Assembly (NCBI GenBank): GCA_910586275.1
Contig: CAJUIM010000002.1
Span: forward strand, 5,414 to 69,413
Reading direction: 5' to 3'
Source of the DNA: an uncultured Lachnospiraceae bacterium
GTDB taxonomy: Bacteria; Bacillota; Clostridia; Lachnospirales; Lachnospiraceae
Length of the DNA stretch: 64,000 nt
The position numbers were made by a program, and so were the translations under genes. A model generated the notes under the pieces. It did no database searches. It was not told the origin of the DNA and was given only the letters and a program-made list of their open reading frames with translations. Shown piece after piece: positions 32,051 through 42,391 of the stretch; within the stretch, counting starts at the first letter, position 1, and each line of letters begins with the position of its first letter.

Positions 32051-32818
32051 ATGTTTCGATTGATTATTTGCTTTATTGCAGGGATTGGTGCCGGCCTCGG
32101 CACCGGATTTGCCGGAATGAGCGCGGCGGCAGTAATCAGCCCGATGCTGATTACCTTTCTCGGGCTGCCGGCTTATGAAGCCGTGGGAATTGCATTGGCC
32201 AGCGATGTTCTGGCAAGTGCCGTCAGTGCATACACTTACGGGAAAAATAAGAATCTGGATATACGGAACGGTCTGGTAATGATGGTAACGGTGCTGCTAT
32301 GCACCCTGCTGGGAAGCTGGGCGGCGAGCCGGATGCCCAACACTGCCATGGGCAGCTTTTCCGTATTTATGACATTGCTGTTGGGAATTAAGTTCATTGT
32401 CAGACCGGTTATGACCACAAAAGAAGCCATGGCGGCCGTCAGCGTCAGGAAACGGATGGCGCAGTCGGCAATCAGCGGCATTGTGGTTGGATTTATCTGC
32501 GGTTTTATCGGAGCCGGCGGCGGTATGATGATGCTGTTAATCCTCACCGGCATTCTGGGATACGAATTAAAGACTGCAGTGGGGACAAGCGTATTTATCA
32601 TGGCATTCACTGCCTTTACCGGGGCAGTCAGCCATTTTGCCATCGGAGGCATGCCCGATTTATGGTGTCTGCTGTTCTGTGTGGTCTTTACCCTGCTCTG
32701 GGCACGAATAGCCGCCAAGTTTGCAAACAGAGCCAGTGCCGTCACCCTGAACCGGGCAACCGGAATAGTGCTGGCCGTTTTGGGCATCGCTATCCTTGCC
32801 GTAAATTATTTTCAATAA
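32051..32818 (+). CDS. TauE/SafE-family membrane exporter
   Basis: A 255-residue protein with seven to eight helices. The two duplicated family motifs are visible: 'AGIGAGLGTGFAGMSAAAVISP' and 'VGFICGFIGAGGGMMMLLIL'. TauE/SafE proteins export sulfite or organosulfur anions; substrate here unknown. GAGGAG precedes the ATG at 32051. It is read from the tandem-repeat region. Confidence 0.85.
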   Translation: MFRLIICFIAGIGAGLGTGFAGMSAAAVISPMLITFLGLPAYEAVGIALASDVLASAVSAYTYGKNKNLDIRNGLVMMVTVLLCTLLGSWAASRMPNTAMGSFSVFMTLLLGIKFIVRPVMTTKEAMAAVSVRKRMAQSAISGIVVGFICGFIGAGGGMMMLLILTGILGYELKTAVGTSVFIMAFTAFTGAVSHFAIGGMPDLWCLLFCVVFTLLWARIAAKFANRASAVTLNRATGIVLAVLGIAILAVNYFQ

Positions 32819-32934
32819 AAAGCGGAACGTTTCCAATATCATTAAGTTCAGCCGCAAAAACGCGCCGGGAAAGCATAGCATTCCCGAAACGGACTGCGGT
32901 TTGACTAAGTGATTATGAAAACGTTCCGCTTTTT
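32817..32934. terminator. Long-loop inverted repeat between convergent genes
   Basis: AAAAGCGGAACGTTT (32817) and its exact complement (32920-32934) frame 88 bp that hold a further hairpin (CGGGAA / TTCCCG). It separates the exporter and the chemoreceptor and can end both. Confidence 0.65.
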
Positions 32935-32935
32935 A

Positions 32936-35080
32936 TTATGCCTGCTTCAGCCGGAAGCGGTTCACCAATTCATGCAGACGTTTGGACTGACCGGATAATT
33001 CCGCGCTTGTCGCCGCGCTGTTTTGTGCGGAAGAAGTATTGGACTGAATTACGTCGTTAATCAAATCCACATTCTCTGTCAGTTTTTCCAATACCATCTT
33101 CTGATTTTGCGAAGCATTGCTGATCTTTTCCATGGAATATAAGATATCCCCGGAACCATTCACCACGGCTGCCAGAGATTTGGCCGTATTGTCCGTGATT
33201 GCAAGGCCGTTTTCCACAGCTTCCTGAGAACTTTCAATCAACGCCGCCGTTTGGTTGACAGCCTCCGCACTCTTAGTTGCCAGATCTCGGATTTCATTTG
33301 CCACCACCGCAAACCCTCTTCCTGCCTGCCCTGCCCGGGCCGCTTCAATGGAAGCATTCAGAGAAAGCAGACTCGTCTCCGAAGCTATGTCCTCGATAGT
33401 CTGCACTATCTTCTTTATTTCACCGGAAGTATGGCTGATTTCCGACATAGCCTGAATCAAATGCTCCATCTTGGCATTGCTTTCCTCAATCTGCCTTCCC
33501 ACTTCCGAAACGATGGCGTTGGCAGACTGTGCGTCCATCGCATTCGCCGCCACGTCATTTGACAGGCTTTCTATGGAAGCTGCCAGCTGCTCAATGGCTG
33601 CGGCTTGTTCCGTAGCGCCGTCGGAAAGAACCTGTGCGCCTGCCGACACGTTATCCGAACTGGCAGAAACCTCATTGGCAGAAAGAATAATCTGCTGCAG
33701 AGTATCATTCAGCGACTGTGAAATCTTCTCGATGGATTTCTGAATCGGAATAAAATCTCCGATATAATTCTGCTCAATGGAAATATCCATATTATTCTCC
33801 GCCATCTGAGAAAGTTGTCCGGAAATATCCTCCACATAATTGCTTATAATTGCGCTGATATGATTAAAAGCCTGTGAAAGATGCCCCAGTTCATCATCCG
33901 ACTCAATGTCAATATGGATATTCAGATCTCCGGCTTCCAACTTGGCCGCCCCGTCGGCAATCAGCTGAATCGGATCCAGAAACCTTTTGATAATGCGATT
34001 CACCGCATATAGCAGACTAATCCCCAATAGCACTACTAAAAAAGTTAATTTCCCCGCCCCTTCTATAATAGGCCCGTAGAATTCGCTTCTGTCAACGGTA
34101 AGATGCAACGTCCATTTTGTCTTGCCGTTCACTTCCACAGGAATGGCAACGGAAATCCCTTTTTTCCCTGTGCCATAATTTCTTCCTTTGCTTATGAGGA
34201 AACGGCTGTTGATCTGCTCTCCTTCCGGCATGGAATGAATTTCCTCCGCATCCGCCGCCATCATGTCATATCCGGCATCCGCAGCGGCCAATCCCACCTT
34301 TGTGCTGTCGGCAGAATCCACTAAGATAGTGCCGTCTTCCGCCAAAGCTGTCAGATGGGCAGAATTAAAGTCAGTGCTGACTAATAACTGCTCCTGCATA
34401 TTGTCCAAGCCCATATCCACACCGGTTACCCCAAGAAATTCCCCTTCCGCATCCCAAACCGGCGCGATAATACTGATCATCATAATATTTTTTCCCATTA
34501 ATTCATAGATATAAGGATCCATGATATATGGTTCGCCGGTTTCCTTAATCTGCATATAATATTCTTTCTCATAATTGTCAAATGCATCCTCATGCTTTTC
34601 AAAAACATACCCCGTATTGCTTTCATCGGGATATACCACCGATTCATAGGCCATATCCCTTTTATGTACCGCGTAAGGTTCCCCGTTAGCGTCTGCAATG
34701 GTATTCTGCTCAAAATAGGCAAATCCTGTGGGATACCCGCCTCCGGTTTCCAAAAGTCCCACTAAGGCAGTGTCAATGGCAGCTCTCTGTTCTTTCGGAT
34801 CCAATGCGGAAATATTCCGGAGCGAACCGGCAAATCCTGTCACTTTCCCGTATGCATTTTCAATATCATTGGAAACCAAGAATGCATTTTCAAAAGCAAC
34901 TGCCGCCAACTTTTCCCGATTTACCCGAATCAATGATCTTGCAGCAAGAAAAGCGGCCATAATAATGGTCAATAAAAAGATGATGGCAACTATCAGTGCC
35001 ATTTTTGAGATAATCTTTTTGCTGAGACTGCTGCCATTGCCTGCATGCACTGTCCCGGCTTCCTTTTCCTGATGTAACAT
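32936..35080 (-). CDS. Methyl-accepting chemotaxis protein with double Cache domain
   Basis: A 714-residue chemoreceptor. First membrane helix at about residues 28-52, a large extracytoplasmic dCache domain (about 60-345, with 'NIMMISIIAPVWDAEGEFLGVTGVDM'), second helix near 350, HAMP, and a signalling tip 'SLLSLNASIEAARAGQAGRG'. dCache domains often sense amino acids or small organic acids. AGGAGG-like GGAGGAG precedes the ATG. Stand-alone gene. Confidence 0.93.
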   Translation of the reverse strand: MLHQEKEAGTVHAGNGSSLSKKIISKMALIVAIIFLLTIIMAAFLAARSLIRVNREKLAAVAFENAFLVSNDIENAYGKVTGFAGSLRNISALDPKEQRAAIDTALVGLLETGGGYPTGFAYFEQNTIADANGEPYAVHKRDMAYESVVYPDESNTGYVFEKHEDAFDNYEKEYYMQIKETGEPYIMDPYIYELMGKNIMMISIIAPVWDAEGEFLGVTGVDMGLDNMQEQLLVSTDFNSAHLTALAEDGTILVDSADSTKVGLAAADAGYDMMAADAEEIHSMPEGEQINSRFLISKGRNYGTGKKGISVAIPVEVNGKTKWTLHLTVDRSEFYGPIIEGAGKLTFLVVLLGISLLYAVNRIIKRFLDPIQLIADGAAKLEAGDLNIHIDIESDDELGHLSQAFNHISAIISNYVEDISGQLSQMAENNMDISIEQNYIGDFIPIQKSIEKISQSLNDTLQQIILSANEVSASSDNVSAGAQVLSDGATEQAAAIEQLAASIESLSNDVAANAMDAQSANAIVSEVGRQIEESNAKMEHLIQAMSEISHTSGEIKKIVQTIEDIASETSLLSLNASIEAARAGQAGRGFAVVANEIRDLATKSAEAVNQTAALIESSQEAVENGLAITDNTAKSLAAVVNGSGDILYSMEKISNASQNQKMVLEKLTENVDLINDVIQSNTSSAQNSAATSAELSGQSKRLHELVNRFRLKQA

Positions 35081-35243
35081 AAAAACTCCTCCATGATATT
35101 ATTTATTACGCATTTTATATAATATCCTTATCTCTCAAAAAAGTCAAACCTTCAAATGCCATCCTTCCCGGAAATCAATTTTCCGTTTTACGCCTGTGGC
35201 GGTGTTTCAGCCGGTAGCATGCCAAAAGTAAGAATACATTTTA

Positions 35244-35272
35244 TTGCCTTATTTCCTTTTCTAAGCTATAAT
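35244..35272 (+). promoter_or_regulatory. Promoter of the alcohol dehydrogenase gene
   Basis: TTGCCT (35244), a 17-bp spacer and TATAAT (35267), 44 bp before the ATG. Confidence 0.75.
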
Positions 35273-35315
35273 AAGGATTAACGATACAAGCAAAACATAT
35301 AAACGGAGGTACAAA

Positions 35316-36497
35316 ATGAGCAGATTCACATTACCAAGAGATATCTATCACGGAAAAGGCTGCCTTGCCGAACTGAAAAACTTAAAGGGGAAGAAGGCAA
35401 TCCTTGTAGTGGGCGGCGGCTCCATGAAACGCCAAGGGTTCCTTGACAAAGCAGTAGAATACTTAAAAGAAGGCGGCATGGAAGTCAGCCTTTTCGAAGG
35501 AGTAGAACCCGACCCGTCAGTGGAGACTGTAATGAAGGGCGCACAGGCAATGCGCGATTTTCAGCCGGACTGGATTGTTGCCATGGGCGGCGGCTCCCCC
35601 ATTGATGCAGCCAAGGCTATGTGGGCATTCTATGAATATCCCGACACGACCTTTGAAGATCTCTGCGTTCCCTTTAATTTCCCGGAATTAAGGCAGAAAG
35701 CGAAATTTGCCGCTATCCCTTCCACTTCGGGCACGGCAACCGAAGTTACCGCATTTTCCGTTATCACGGATTATGCCGCAGGCATTAAATACCCTCTGGC
35801 TGACTTTAACATCACGCCCGATGTGGCAATCGTGGATCCTGAACTTGTGGAAGCGCTTCCTCCGAAGCAGGTTGCCTATACCGGAATGGATGCCCTGACC
35901 CATGCCATTGAAGCCTATGTGTCCACTCTCCACTGCGCATTCACTGACCCGCTGGCTCTTCAGGCAATCGAAATGGTATTCGATTATCTGCCCGCCTCCT
36001 ATAACGGCAATATGACTGCCAGGGAAGAAATGCACTATGCACAATGTCTGGCAGGTATGGCGTTCTCCAATGCCCTGCTTGGCATTGTACATTCCATGGC
36101 ACACAAAACCGGAGCCGCTTTCTCCACCGGCCACATTACCCACGGATGTGCCAACGCCATGTATCTTCCTTTTGTCATCAAATATAACGCAAAAGAAGCA
36201 ACCGCGGCATCCCGCTATGCAGAAATTGCCCGTCGGATGGGACTGTCCGGCAATTCCGAACAGGCTCTGATCAACAGCTTATGCGAAAAGATTGATGCGT
36301 TCAATGTAAAACTGAACATTCCGAGAACACTGAAAGAGTTTGGCATCGACGAAACGGAATTTAAGGAAAAAATTGCGAAAATCTCCGAACTTGCGGTAGG
36401 TGATGCATGTACCGGATCCAATCCGAGAACCATTGACCCTGCTGCCATGGAGAAATTATTTACATGCATATATTACGGCACGGAAGTGGATTTCTAA
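35316..36497 (+). CDS. Iron-containing alcohol dehydrogenase
   Basis: A 393-residue NAD(P)-dependent group III dehydrogenase, probably acting on butanol/ethanol-type alcohols or aldehydes. NAD loop 'AMGGGSPIDAAKAMWAFYE', the GTATEVTAFSV region, and the iron-binding histidines in 'DALTHAIEAYVS' and 'GIVHSMAHKTGAAF...THGCANA' are all present. Length is normal. GGAGG precedes the ATG and a terminator follows. Substrate not certain. Confidence 0.9.
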   Translation: MSRFTLPRDIYHGKGCLAELKNLKGKKAILVVGGGSMKRQGFLDKAVEYLKEGGMEVSLFEGVEPDPSVETVMKGAQAMRDFQPDWIVAMGGGSPIDAAKAMWAFYEYPDTTFEDLCVPFNFPELRQKAKFAAIPSTSGTATEVTAFSVITDYAAGIKYPLADFNITPDVAIVDPELVEALPPKQVAYTGMDALTHAIEAYVSTLHCAFTDPLALQAIEMVFDYLPASYNGNMTAREEMHYAQCLAGMAFSNALLGIVHSMAHKTGAAFSTGHITHGCANAMYLPFVIKYNAKEATAASRYAEIARRMGLSGNSEQALINSLCEKIDAFNVKLNIPRTLKEFGIDETEFKEKIAKISELAVGDACTGSNPRTIDPAAMEKLFTCIYYGTEVDF

Positions 36498-36528
36498 GAC
36501 ACGGAGTTCGGGCCAAAATAAGAACGGC

Positions 36529-36563
36529 AAAACCGGAATCCCGCAGCGGATTCCGGTTTTTTT
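36529..36563 (+). terminator. Terminator of the alcohol dehydrogenase gene
   Basis: AAAACCGGAATCC and GGATTCCGGTTTT form a 13-bp stem followed by TTT. Confidence 0.9.
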
Positions 36564-36613
36564 CAGACTGCAGATACCCTTCCCGCCATAGATGCCTGGC
36601 TCTCCTTTCCCTT

Positions 36614-37594
36614 TTAACCCTCTTTCCAGATAGGCACCAGACTGGCCGCCCCTATCATTCCCGCATCGTTGCCGTTGCTGGCCGTGACTGTCCGCGGCAC
36701 ATACGCAACGGATGCCCCAAAGCAGTTTTCCTCCAAATATCTGTTCAGCGGTTCCGTCAGCTTCCCTTCCTGCGCGCACACGCCCCCGCCCAACACGATA
36801 ATGTCAGGCCGGAAAATATTGGCAATATCCGTAATGCCGTCCGCAAGGTGCCCGATATAATTTTCCACAAGCCTTTTCCCGCAGCCGTCGCCCAATGCGG
36901 CAGCGTCAAACGGCAGCTTGGCATTCATCCGCTCCAAATCATGCCCGCACAGTTCCCATAGCAAGGATTCCGGGTGCTCCGCTGCCATTTTTTTTGCATC
37001 GTTGCGCAGAGCCGTTGCAGAGGCATACGTCTCAAGGCAGTCATATCTTCCGCAGGTACACTTTCTCCCTTCGGAACCGTTTTTAATATGCCCCAGTTCT
37101 GCCCCGCCGGGATGCCCGCCGCCGAATATTTTTCCGCCAATGACGATCCCTCCTCCCACTCCTGTGCCAAGCGTGAGAAGCACCGCATTCCCATACCCTT
37201 TCGCAGCCCCTTTTACCACTTCTCCCAATGCCGCACAGTTTGCGTCATTGTCTGCATAAATAGGAACGGGAAGATATTTTTTCAGTTCCTCTGCCAGCGG
37301 AACATGCTCCCACCGGATATTGTTGGAATATAAAACAATACCGTTTTCACTGTCAACCGTTCCCGGACTTCCCACTCCGGCTCCCAGACAGTCCTCCCAT
37401 CCATACCCGTTCCCGGTCAGCAGCGCCATTGCCGTCTTCCCCATATCGGCAATCACCTGTCCGTAAGTCCTTTCTGCGCCCGTAGGAACCGAAGTCTGCG
37501 CCAGAATCTCATATTCCTGATTCAGAATCCCTATCTTAACTGCAGTTCCCCCTAAATCAATTCCCACAATAACCTTACTCTCTCTTTTTGACAT
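36614..37594 (-). CDS. ROK-family sugar kinase
   Basis: A 326-residue kinase of the ROK family (glucokinase type). 'IVGIDLGGTAVKIGIL' is the phosphate loop, 'YADNDANCAALGE' the catalytic Asp, 'GTGVGGGIVIGG' follows, and 'CTCGRYDCLETYAS' is the ROK zinc site. The ATG at 37594 follows AGGAGA; the longer frame has no SD. It is the last gene of the mannoside locus, behind a terminator after GH130. It would phosphorylate glucose, mannose or GlcNAc released by the glycosidases; the exact sugar is unknown. Confidence 0.88.
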   Translation of the reverse strand: MSKRESKVIVGIDLGGTAVKIGILNQEYEILAQTSVPTGAERTYGQVIADMGKTAMALLTGNGYGWEDCLGAGVGSPGTVDSENGIVLYSNNIRWEHVPLAEELKKYLPVPIYADNDANCAALGEVVKGAAKGYGNAVLLTLGTGVGGGIVIGGKIFGGGHPGGAELGHIKNGSEGRKCTCGRYDCLETYASATALRNDAKKMAAEHPESLLWELCGHDLERMNAKLPFDAAALGDGCGKRLVENYIGHLADGITDIANIFRPDIIVLGGGVCAQEGKLTEPLNRYLEENCFGASVAYVPRTVTASNGNDAGMIGAASLVPIWKEG

Positions 37595-37660
37595 TATATT
37601 CTCTCCTTCCGGCATCTTTCCTTCTTCGATTTCCTGCTTTCTCCTTTCGGAATTCCATGT

Positions 37661-37700
37661 AAAAAGCTGCCGCAAAGCTTTCCTTTCTGTTTGCGGCAGC
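37661..37700 (-). terminator. Terminator after the GH130 gene
   Basis: GCTGCCGCAAA (37666) and TTTGCGGCAGC (37690) form an 11-bp stem; on the minus strand TTTTT follows. Confidence 0.85.
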
Positions 37701-37708
37701 AATTCTTC

Positions 37709-38704
37709 TTATTCTATATCATTCGTTTCCATATAATCCATCAGCCGCTCTGCCGTGGTAAACGCCAGTCCGGTAACAGTATCCGCACATCCATAATATA
37801 TGGCTATCCTTCCTGTCGCCGCGTCTGCCAATGCCGCACATGGAAATACTACGTTGGGAACATCCCCGACACATTCATACAGTTCATGAGGCCCCAAAAT
37901 ATATCTCCTCGTCCTCTTTATGACCTTCCATGGCTCTTCCAAATCCAATAAGGCGCATCCCATCCGGTAGACAAAACCGTTGCATGTGTTGATTACGCCA
38001 TGGTAAATCAGAAGCCATCCTTGATCCGTCTCCACCGGCACGCTTCCGGCTCCTATTTTCGTACTCTGCCAAGCGGAGACATCCCCCTTCACCGTTCCCA
38101 TCACATATCTATGACAGCCCCAATACTTCAGGTCCGGACTTTCGCTTAAGAAAATATCCCCGAACGGAGTATGCCCATTATCGCTGGGACGGCTCAGCAT
38201 ACAATAATTCCCGTTGATCCGGCGCGGAAACAGCACGCCGTTGCGGTTAAACGGCAGGAAAGCATTTTCCAGCTGATAAAAAGTTCTGAAGTCAAAGGTA
38301 TATCCTACCCCGATGGTGGGATATCCATGATATCCGTTGCACCATGTGATATAATATCTGTCCTCTATAAAACAGACCCTTGGGTCATACCGGTAATCCC
38401 TCTTTGCCACCTCCGGATGCGCCCCCTGAAACACAATGGGTTCCTCCGAAAGATTCCAGTGTATGCCGTCCTTGCTGAATCCCGCAAAAATATCCATGCT
38501 GACGGACTTGCTGTCGCAGCGGAATACCCCCGCAAAGCCATCCCCGAAAGGAACCACTGCACTGTTAAAAATACTGTTTGAGTTCTTAGTCGCAAACCTT
38601 TCTATTATCGGGTTCGCATTATAACGCCACACCGGCAGCCCCTCTGCTCCTTCCGGTTCCTGCCACGGCATATTGGGCATATCTTCGCCTATAATCTTAA
38701 TCAT
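37709..38704 (-). CDS. GH130 mannoside phosphorylase
   Basis: A 331-residue five-bladed enzyme of family GH130, which splits beta-mannosides with phosphate to give mannose 1-phosphate. Seen are '[20 protein letters not shown]', '[20 protein letters not shown]' (catalytic-Asp region), 'LLIYHGVIN' and '[13 protein letters not shown]'. With GH38 and GH125 in the same locus the likely substrate is the Man-beta-1,4-GlcNAc core of N-glycans, though mannan oligosaccharides are possible. 17 bp behind the binding-protein gene. Confidence 0.85.
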   Translation of the reverse strand: MIKIIGEDMPNMPWQEPEGAEGLPVWRYNANPIIERFATKNSNSIFNSAVVPFGDGFAGVFRCDSKSVSMDIFAGFSKDGIHWNLSEEPIVFQGAHPEVAKRDYRYDPRVCFIEDRYYITWCNGYHGYPTIGVGYTFDFRTFYQLENAFLPFNRNGVLFPRRINGNYCMLSRPSDNGHTPFGDIFLSESPDLKYWGCHRYVMGTVKGDVSAWQSTKIGAGSVPVETDQGWLLIYHGVINTCNGFVYRMGCALLDLEEPWKVIKRTRRYILGPHELYECVGDVPNVVFPCAALADAATGRIAIYYGCADTVTGLAFTTAERLMDYMETNDIE

Positions 38705-38721
38705 TTTCCCGTTCCTGCCTG

Positions 38722-40191
38722 TTATTCTTTATTTGCCATGAATTCGTCTACCTGTCTCTGCGCTTCGTCAATGATATCCTGCCAGCCTGCTTTCATCAGT
38801 TCCTCCTTAATCTGGGGAACGCACTGCGCCGGATCCTGTACTCCGGTCATCACCTCGCTGCGGTAACGCATCCAGATTTCATTACAATTCGAAAGTTTAT
38901 CTGCTATCTGCGAAGTGTCAAATGTAAAGCCGAACACCGCGGAATCTACCGCTTTGTCATTCAGTTCTTTTATCTCTTCCCACTGGTTCAGTTCATCCGT
39001 ATCTACCTGCGTAACCGTAAAGAATGTTCCCTGCGTATATCCCGCCATTTCCCAGTCATTATTGATCTTATGGGCCTTTCCGTCTTCCGTATACTCAAAG
39101 TCAACGCCCTCTTCCCCATAGTAGAACATATCACGCAGCTTAGTGTCCGTATTGACTAAATCCAAGAACTGCAGGCATTTCTCCGGGTATTTGCTGTTCG
39201 TGGAAATCATGTTCATGGAACCGCGCACGGTTTCGCTTGACAGAATCGTATCGCCTACTTTCTGCACCAATACATCCTTGCCCATCTGCGGCCCCCAAGA
39301 AGTAATGCCGGCCGACTCCCAGCCCTGTGCCACTCTCCACATATTATAAACACGCGCCTCCGTCAGAGTCGCCGCATCGGGATTGATGATGCCCTTCTTA
39401 TACCACTCATGGAAAGTCTCAAGAGCGGAATAAATATCCGGCTGTTCCAACGTAAAGCATACCCGGGCATCCTTGTCGTCATATCTTACGCCCAGAATCT
39501 GCGTCCCGCTGCCAATTTGGTCATATACGTCGAAAATATAATAGACTCCGTCGTTTTTCACATATACCGGATAGTCATTCTTCTCCGCCTTGAGTTTTTC
39601 AAAAGGTTCCGTCAGGGAATCCAGTTCCACGAGAGAAGCGATATCCAAATTATATTCCTCCACCAGTTCCTTATCCCAGATTGCATAATTGGAAATTGCA
39701 TTGTCCTTATAAGTAGGCACCCCGTATATCCTATCGCTTACCGACACGGCCGTCCAATATTTTTCCGGCATCATTTCATTGAGTCCCGGCATATTTTCTC
39801 CTACCATATCCGTAATGTCGCAGTATGCCCCCAAAGCAATATCCGGCACATAGTTCTTTCCGGTACCGAAAATAATATCATACGGTTCGTTGGTGCTGAT
39901 AATGATATTGCGGCGGTCGTCCCAAGACCCCCAAGGTATAACCTCCATTTCGATGTTAACCCCTATCTTTCCCCCTACATACTCATTGACCTTCCCTACC
40001 CATGAATCATAATTATCCGGCATGCCGTTCCCTATAGTGACCCACTTCAAAGTTACGACTTCCCCTCCGTCCCCGGCATCTGCCTGTTTTCCTCCCCCGG
40101 ATGCCGAATTTGAGCCGTTTCCGCAGCCTGCCAATGTACCAAGCACAAGCATGGTTGCAATTCCTGCCACCAACAATCTACCTAATTTCAT
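38722..40191 (-). CDS. ABC sugar-binding lipoprotein 1
   Basis: A 489-residue family-1 solute-binding protein of the LipO/DUF3502 size class. The signal peptide ends in the lipobox LAGC ('[14 protein letters not shown]'), so it is lipid-anchored. It captures oligosaccharide for the two permeases upstream. The ATG at 40191 is seven bases behind AGGAGG. It shares its C-terminal layout ('[14 protein letters not shown]', '[12 protein letters not shown]') with binding protein 2, which points to a duplication. Confidence 0.88.
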   Translation of the reverse strand: MKLGRLLVAGIATMLVLGTLAGCGNGSNSASGGGKQADAGDGGEVVTLKWVTIGNGMPDNYDSWVGKVNEYVGGKIGVNIEMEVIPWGSWDDRRNIIISTNEPYDIIFGTGKNYVPDIALGAYCDITDMVGENMPGLNEMMPEKYWTAVSVSDRIYGVPTYKDNAISNYAIWDKELVEEYNLDIASLVELDSLTEPFEKLKAEKNDYPVYVKNDGVYYIFDVYDQIGSGTQILGVRYDDKDARVCFTLEQPDIYSALETFHEWYKKGIINPDAATLTEARVYNMWRVAQGWESAGITSWGPQMGKDVLVQKVGDTILSSETVRGSMNMISTNSKYPEKCLQFLDLVNTDTKLRDMFYYGEEGVDFEYTEDGKAHKINNDWEMAGYTQGTFFTVTQVDTDELNQWEEIKELNDKAVDSAVFGFTFDTSQIADKLSNCNEIWMRYRSEVMTGVQDPAQCVPQIKEELMKAGWQDIIDEAQRQVDEFMANKE

Positions 40192-40297
40192 TTCCATTCC
40201 TCCTGAATTACTTTTTATTGCTAAGTTCTTTCTTGTTTCTTGTATCCAATATATAGCTCATGCCCGCTTCCTCAGTGCCTCTTCCTTTTGGCCTTCT

Positions 40298-41233
40298 TTA
40301 TTCTTTCACGGAACCGACCGTCAGGCCGGAAATGAAATATTTCTGGAAAAAAGGATAAGTACATGCAATGGGCACAATTATAATGATTGCGATTGCCATA
40401 CGCACGCTTTCCGTAGGCATGGATGACTTATACTGCTGCATGGACAGTCCGCCGTACGGATTGTTTGCCAAGTATTCTATGCTGGCGCGGATATTATTCA
40501 GCATGGACTGCAGCGTCTGCAGCTTCTTATCGTCAATATACAGCGATGCCTGAAACCAGTCATTCCAATAACCGAATGCCGCAAACATCCCGATTGTCGC
40601 CATTACCGGCTTCGAAATCGGCAGCACAATCTGTGCCCAGATGCGGAACTGTCCCGCACCGTCGATTTTCGCGGATTCCACGATAGAATCCGGCACGGTG
40701 GTCCGGAAAAATGTCCGGCAGATTGTGACGCTGAATGACGAACAGGCCAACGGAAGTATCAATGCCCATATGGTATTCCGAAGCCCCAGAATATTATTTA
40801 CTACTACATAGCTGGAAAGCATGCCGCCGTTAAAAACCATTGGTATAAAAATAAGCCATGTATACAATTTCTTCAGTTTGAAGCTGCTTCTGGATACCAC
40901 ATACCCCATGGAAGTAGTCAGAGCCACCGTAATGATTGTACCGAAAACCGTGATAAACACCGACATAAATGCCGCGTTGAGGATCATCCCCCGTTCGTTC
41001 CATAAGAACTGATAGGCCGCCGCCGAAAATTCCTGCGGTATAATCTGGTATCCGTTGGACCGAAGGGCTTCCTCGCCGGTTATGGATATGGAAAATACGA
41101 ACAGCAAAGGAAAAATGCATGTCAGCCCCAATATCAGGAACAATATATTAATCAATACATTTGTTGACGGTTTAATCTGGTTCATCGTGGATGAACTATC
41201 TGTTTCTTTTTGTCTTTTCCTCAAATTCCACAC
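40298..41233 (-). CDS. ABC sugar permease, YtcP/LplC type
   Basis: A 311-residue permease with six helices and the coupling-loop region 'ESAKIDGAGQFRIWAQIVLPISKPVMATIG' (EAA motif). It belongs to the CUT1 carbohydrate group. A GTG at 41233 or a TTG at 41224 behind AAAGGGGG could start it; the TTG has better spacing. It overlaps no gene and lies six bases from the partner permease. No ATPase gene is in the locus, so a shared MsmK-type ATPase is expected. Confidence 0.9.
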   Translation of the reverse strand: MWNLRKRQKETDSSSTMNQIKPSTNVLINILFLILGLTCIFPLLFVFSISITGEEALRSNGYQIIPQEFSAAAYQFLWNERGMILNAAFMSVFITVFGTIITVALTTSMGYVVSRSSFKLKKLYTWLIFIPMVFNGGMLSSYVVVNNILGLRNTIWALILPLACSSFSVTICRTFFRTTVPDSIVESAKIDGAGQFRIWAQIVLPISKPVMATIGMFAAFGYWNDWFQASLYIDDKKLQTLQSMLNNIRASIEYLANNPYGGLSMQQYKSSMPTESVRMAIAIIIIVPIACTYPFFQKYFISGLTVGSVKE

Positions 41234-41238
41234 CCCCT

Positions 41239-42240
41239 TTATATAATTCTGTTTTCGTTGTCAATCTTGCTGACTACCCAGTTTGCCAAAAGAATCGTTG
41301 CGCAGCTGCAGATTGCCTGGAAGAAAGACGCGGCAGCCGTCTGGCCTATGGGCGATGAAGATTTCAACGCCTGATATATATAGGTATCAAAGGTAGATAC
41401 CGTAGTATACAGAGACTGAGGGATCCCTCCCGTAGTCTGGTAGAACAGCCCGAAGTCGGAATTGAAAATCTTTCCGCAGTCCAAAATCAGCATCATGACA
41501 AATACCGGTTTAATGGACGGCAGCGTTATGTACCTCTCCTGCTGCAGCTTTGTGGCTCCGTCCATCACCGCCGCTTCATAAAGAGTCCTGTCTACTCCCG
41601 TAATACTTGCCAGATAAATGACCATGCCGTATCCCATCCCTTTCCAAGTATTCAGGAATACCAGAATAAACGGCCAATACTTGCTCTCCTGATACCACAT
41701 CACCGGATCTCCGCCCAATGCGGTGATAATCCCGTTCAGATATCCCCTTTCCGGCGTCAGCAGCGCATACACAAAATAGCTGACCACTACCCATGACATA
41801 AAATAGGGCAGAAACATCATCGTCTGATACACCCTTGAGCCGCCCTTGTTCCTCATATTGCTCAGCAGCAGCGCACCCCCTACCGCTACGCTGGCACTGA
41901 TAATAATAAATGCAATATTATAAAGAATTGTATTTTTCAGCAGCATGGCAAAGGAATTGGAAACGAAAAAGTATTTAAAATTCCCAAACCCTGCCCATTC
42001 ACTATGCAGTAGGTTATATATGAAGCTATGTCCCCCCGGTGCCAATTTGTATACCTTAAAAGCTATGATGATACCAAACATGGGCAAATATGCAAAAATC
42101 AGATACCACAGCAGAGTCGGCACTGAAAGCATAAATAATTCCGTATCATCCCTGTTCCATCTTTTTCTCAGGAATTTCTTTTTCCCCTGAGCGTTCCCTT
42201 TCTCACTGCCTCCTTTTTTTAGAGTTGTTTTCATACTCAT
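41239..42240 (-). CDS. ABC sugar permease, LplB type
   Basis: A 333-residue partner permease with six helices and the EAA loop 'LYEAAVMDGATKLQQERYITLPSIKPVFV'. A charged N-terminal extension of about 30 residues precedes the first helix, as in LplB. AAGGAGG lies ten bases before the ATG. Transcribed between the two binding-protein genes. Confidence 0.9.
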   Translation of the reverse strand: MSMKTTLKKGGSEKGNAQGKKKFLRKRWNRDDTELFMLSVPTLLWYLIFAYLPMFGIIIAFKVYKLAPGGHSFIYNLLHSEWAGFGNFKYFFVSNSFAMLLKNTILYNIAFIIISASVAVGGALLLSNMRNKGGSRVYQTMMFLPYFMSWVVVSYFVYALLTPERGYLNGIITALGGDPVMWYQESKYWPFILVFLNTWKGMGYGMVIYLASITGVDRTLYEAAVMDGATKLQQERYITLPSIKPVFVMMLILDCGKIFNSDFGLFYQTTGGIPQSLYTTVSTFDTYIYQALKSSSPIGQTAAASFFQAICSCATILLANWVVSKIDNENRII

Positions 42241-42391
42241 TCATGATCTTCCTCCTTCTTTATATTTATTAATTGCAATTAATATCCACTTAACCGGAAA
42301 CGTCCTAATCCTCCCGGATTTTTCCATATAACGTTTCCTGCGCCGTATTCCGACGCTCCGTACTGAAATCCATGCGCAAAAGACGCAGTGC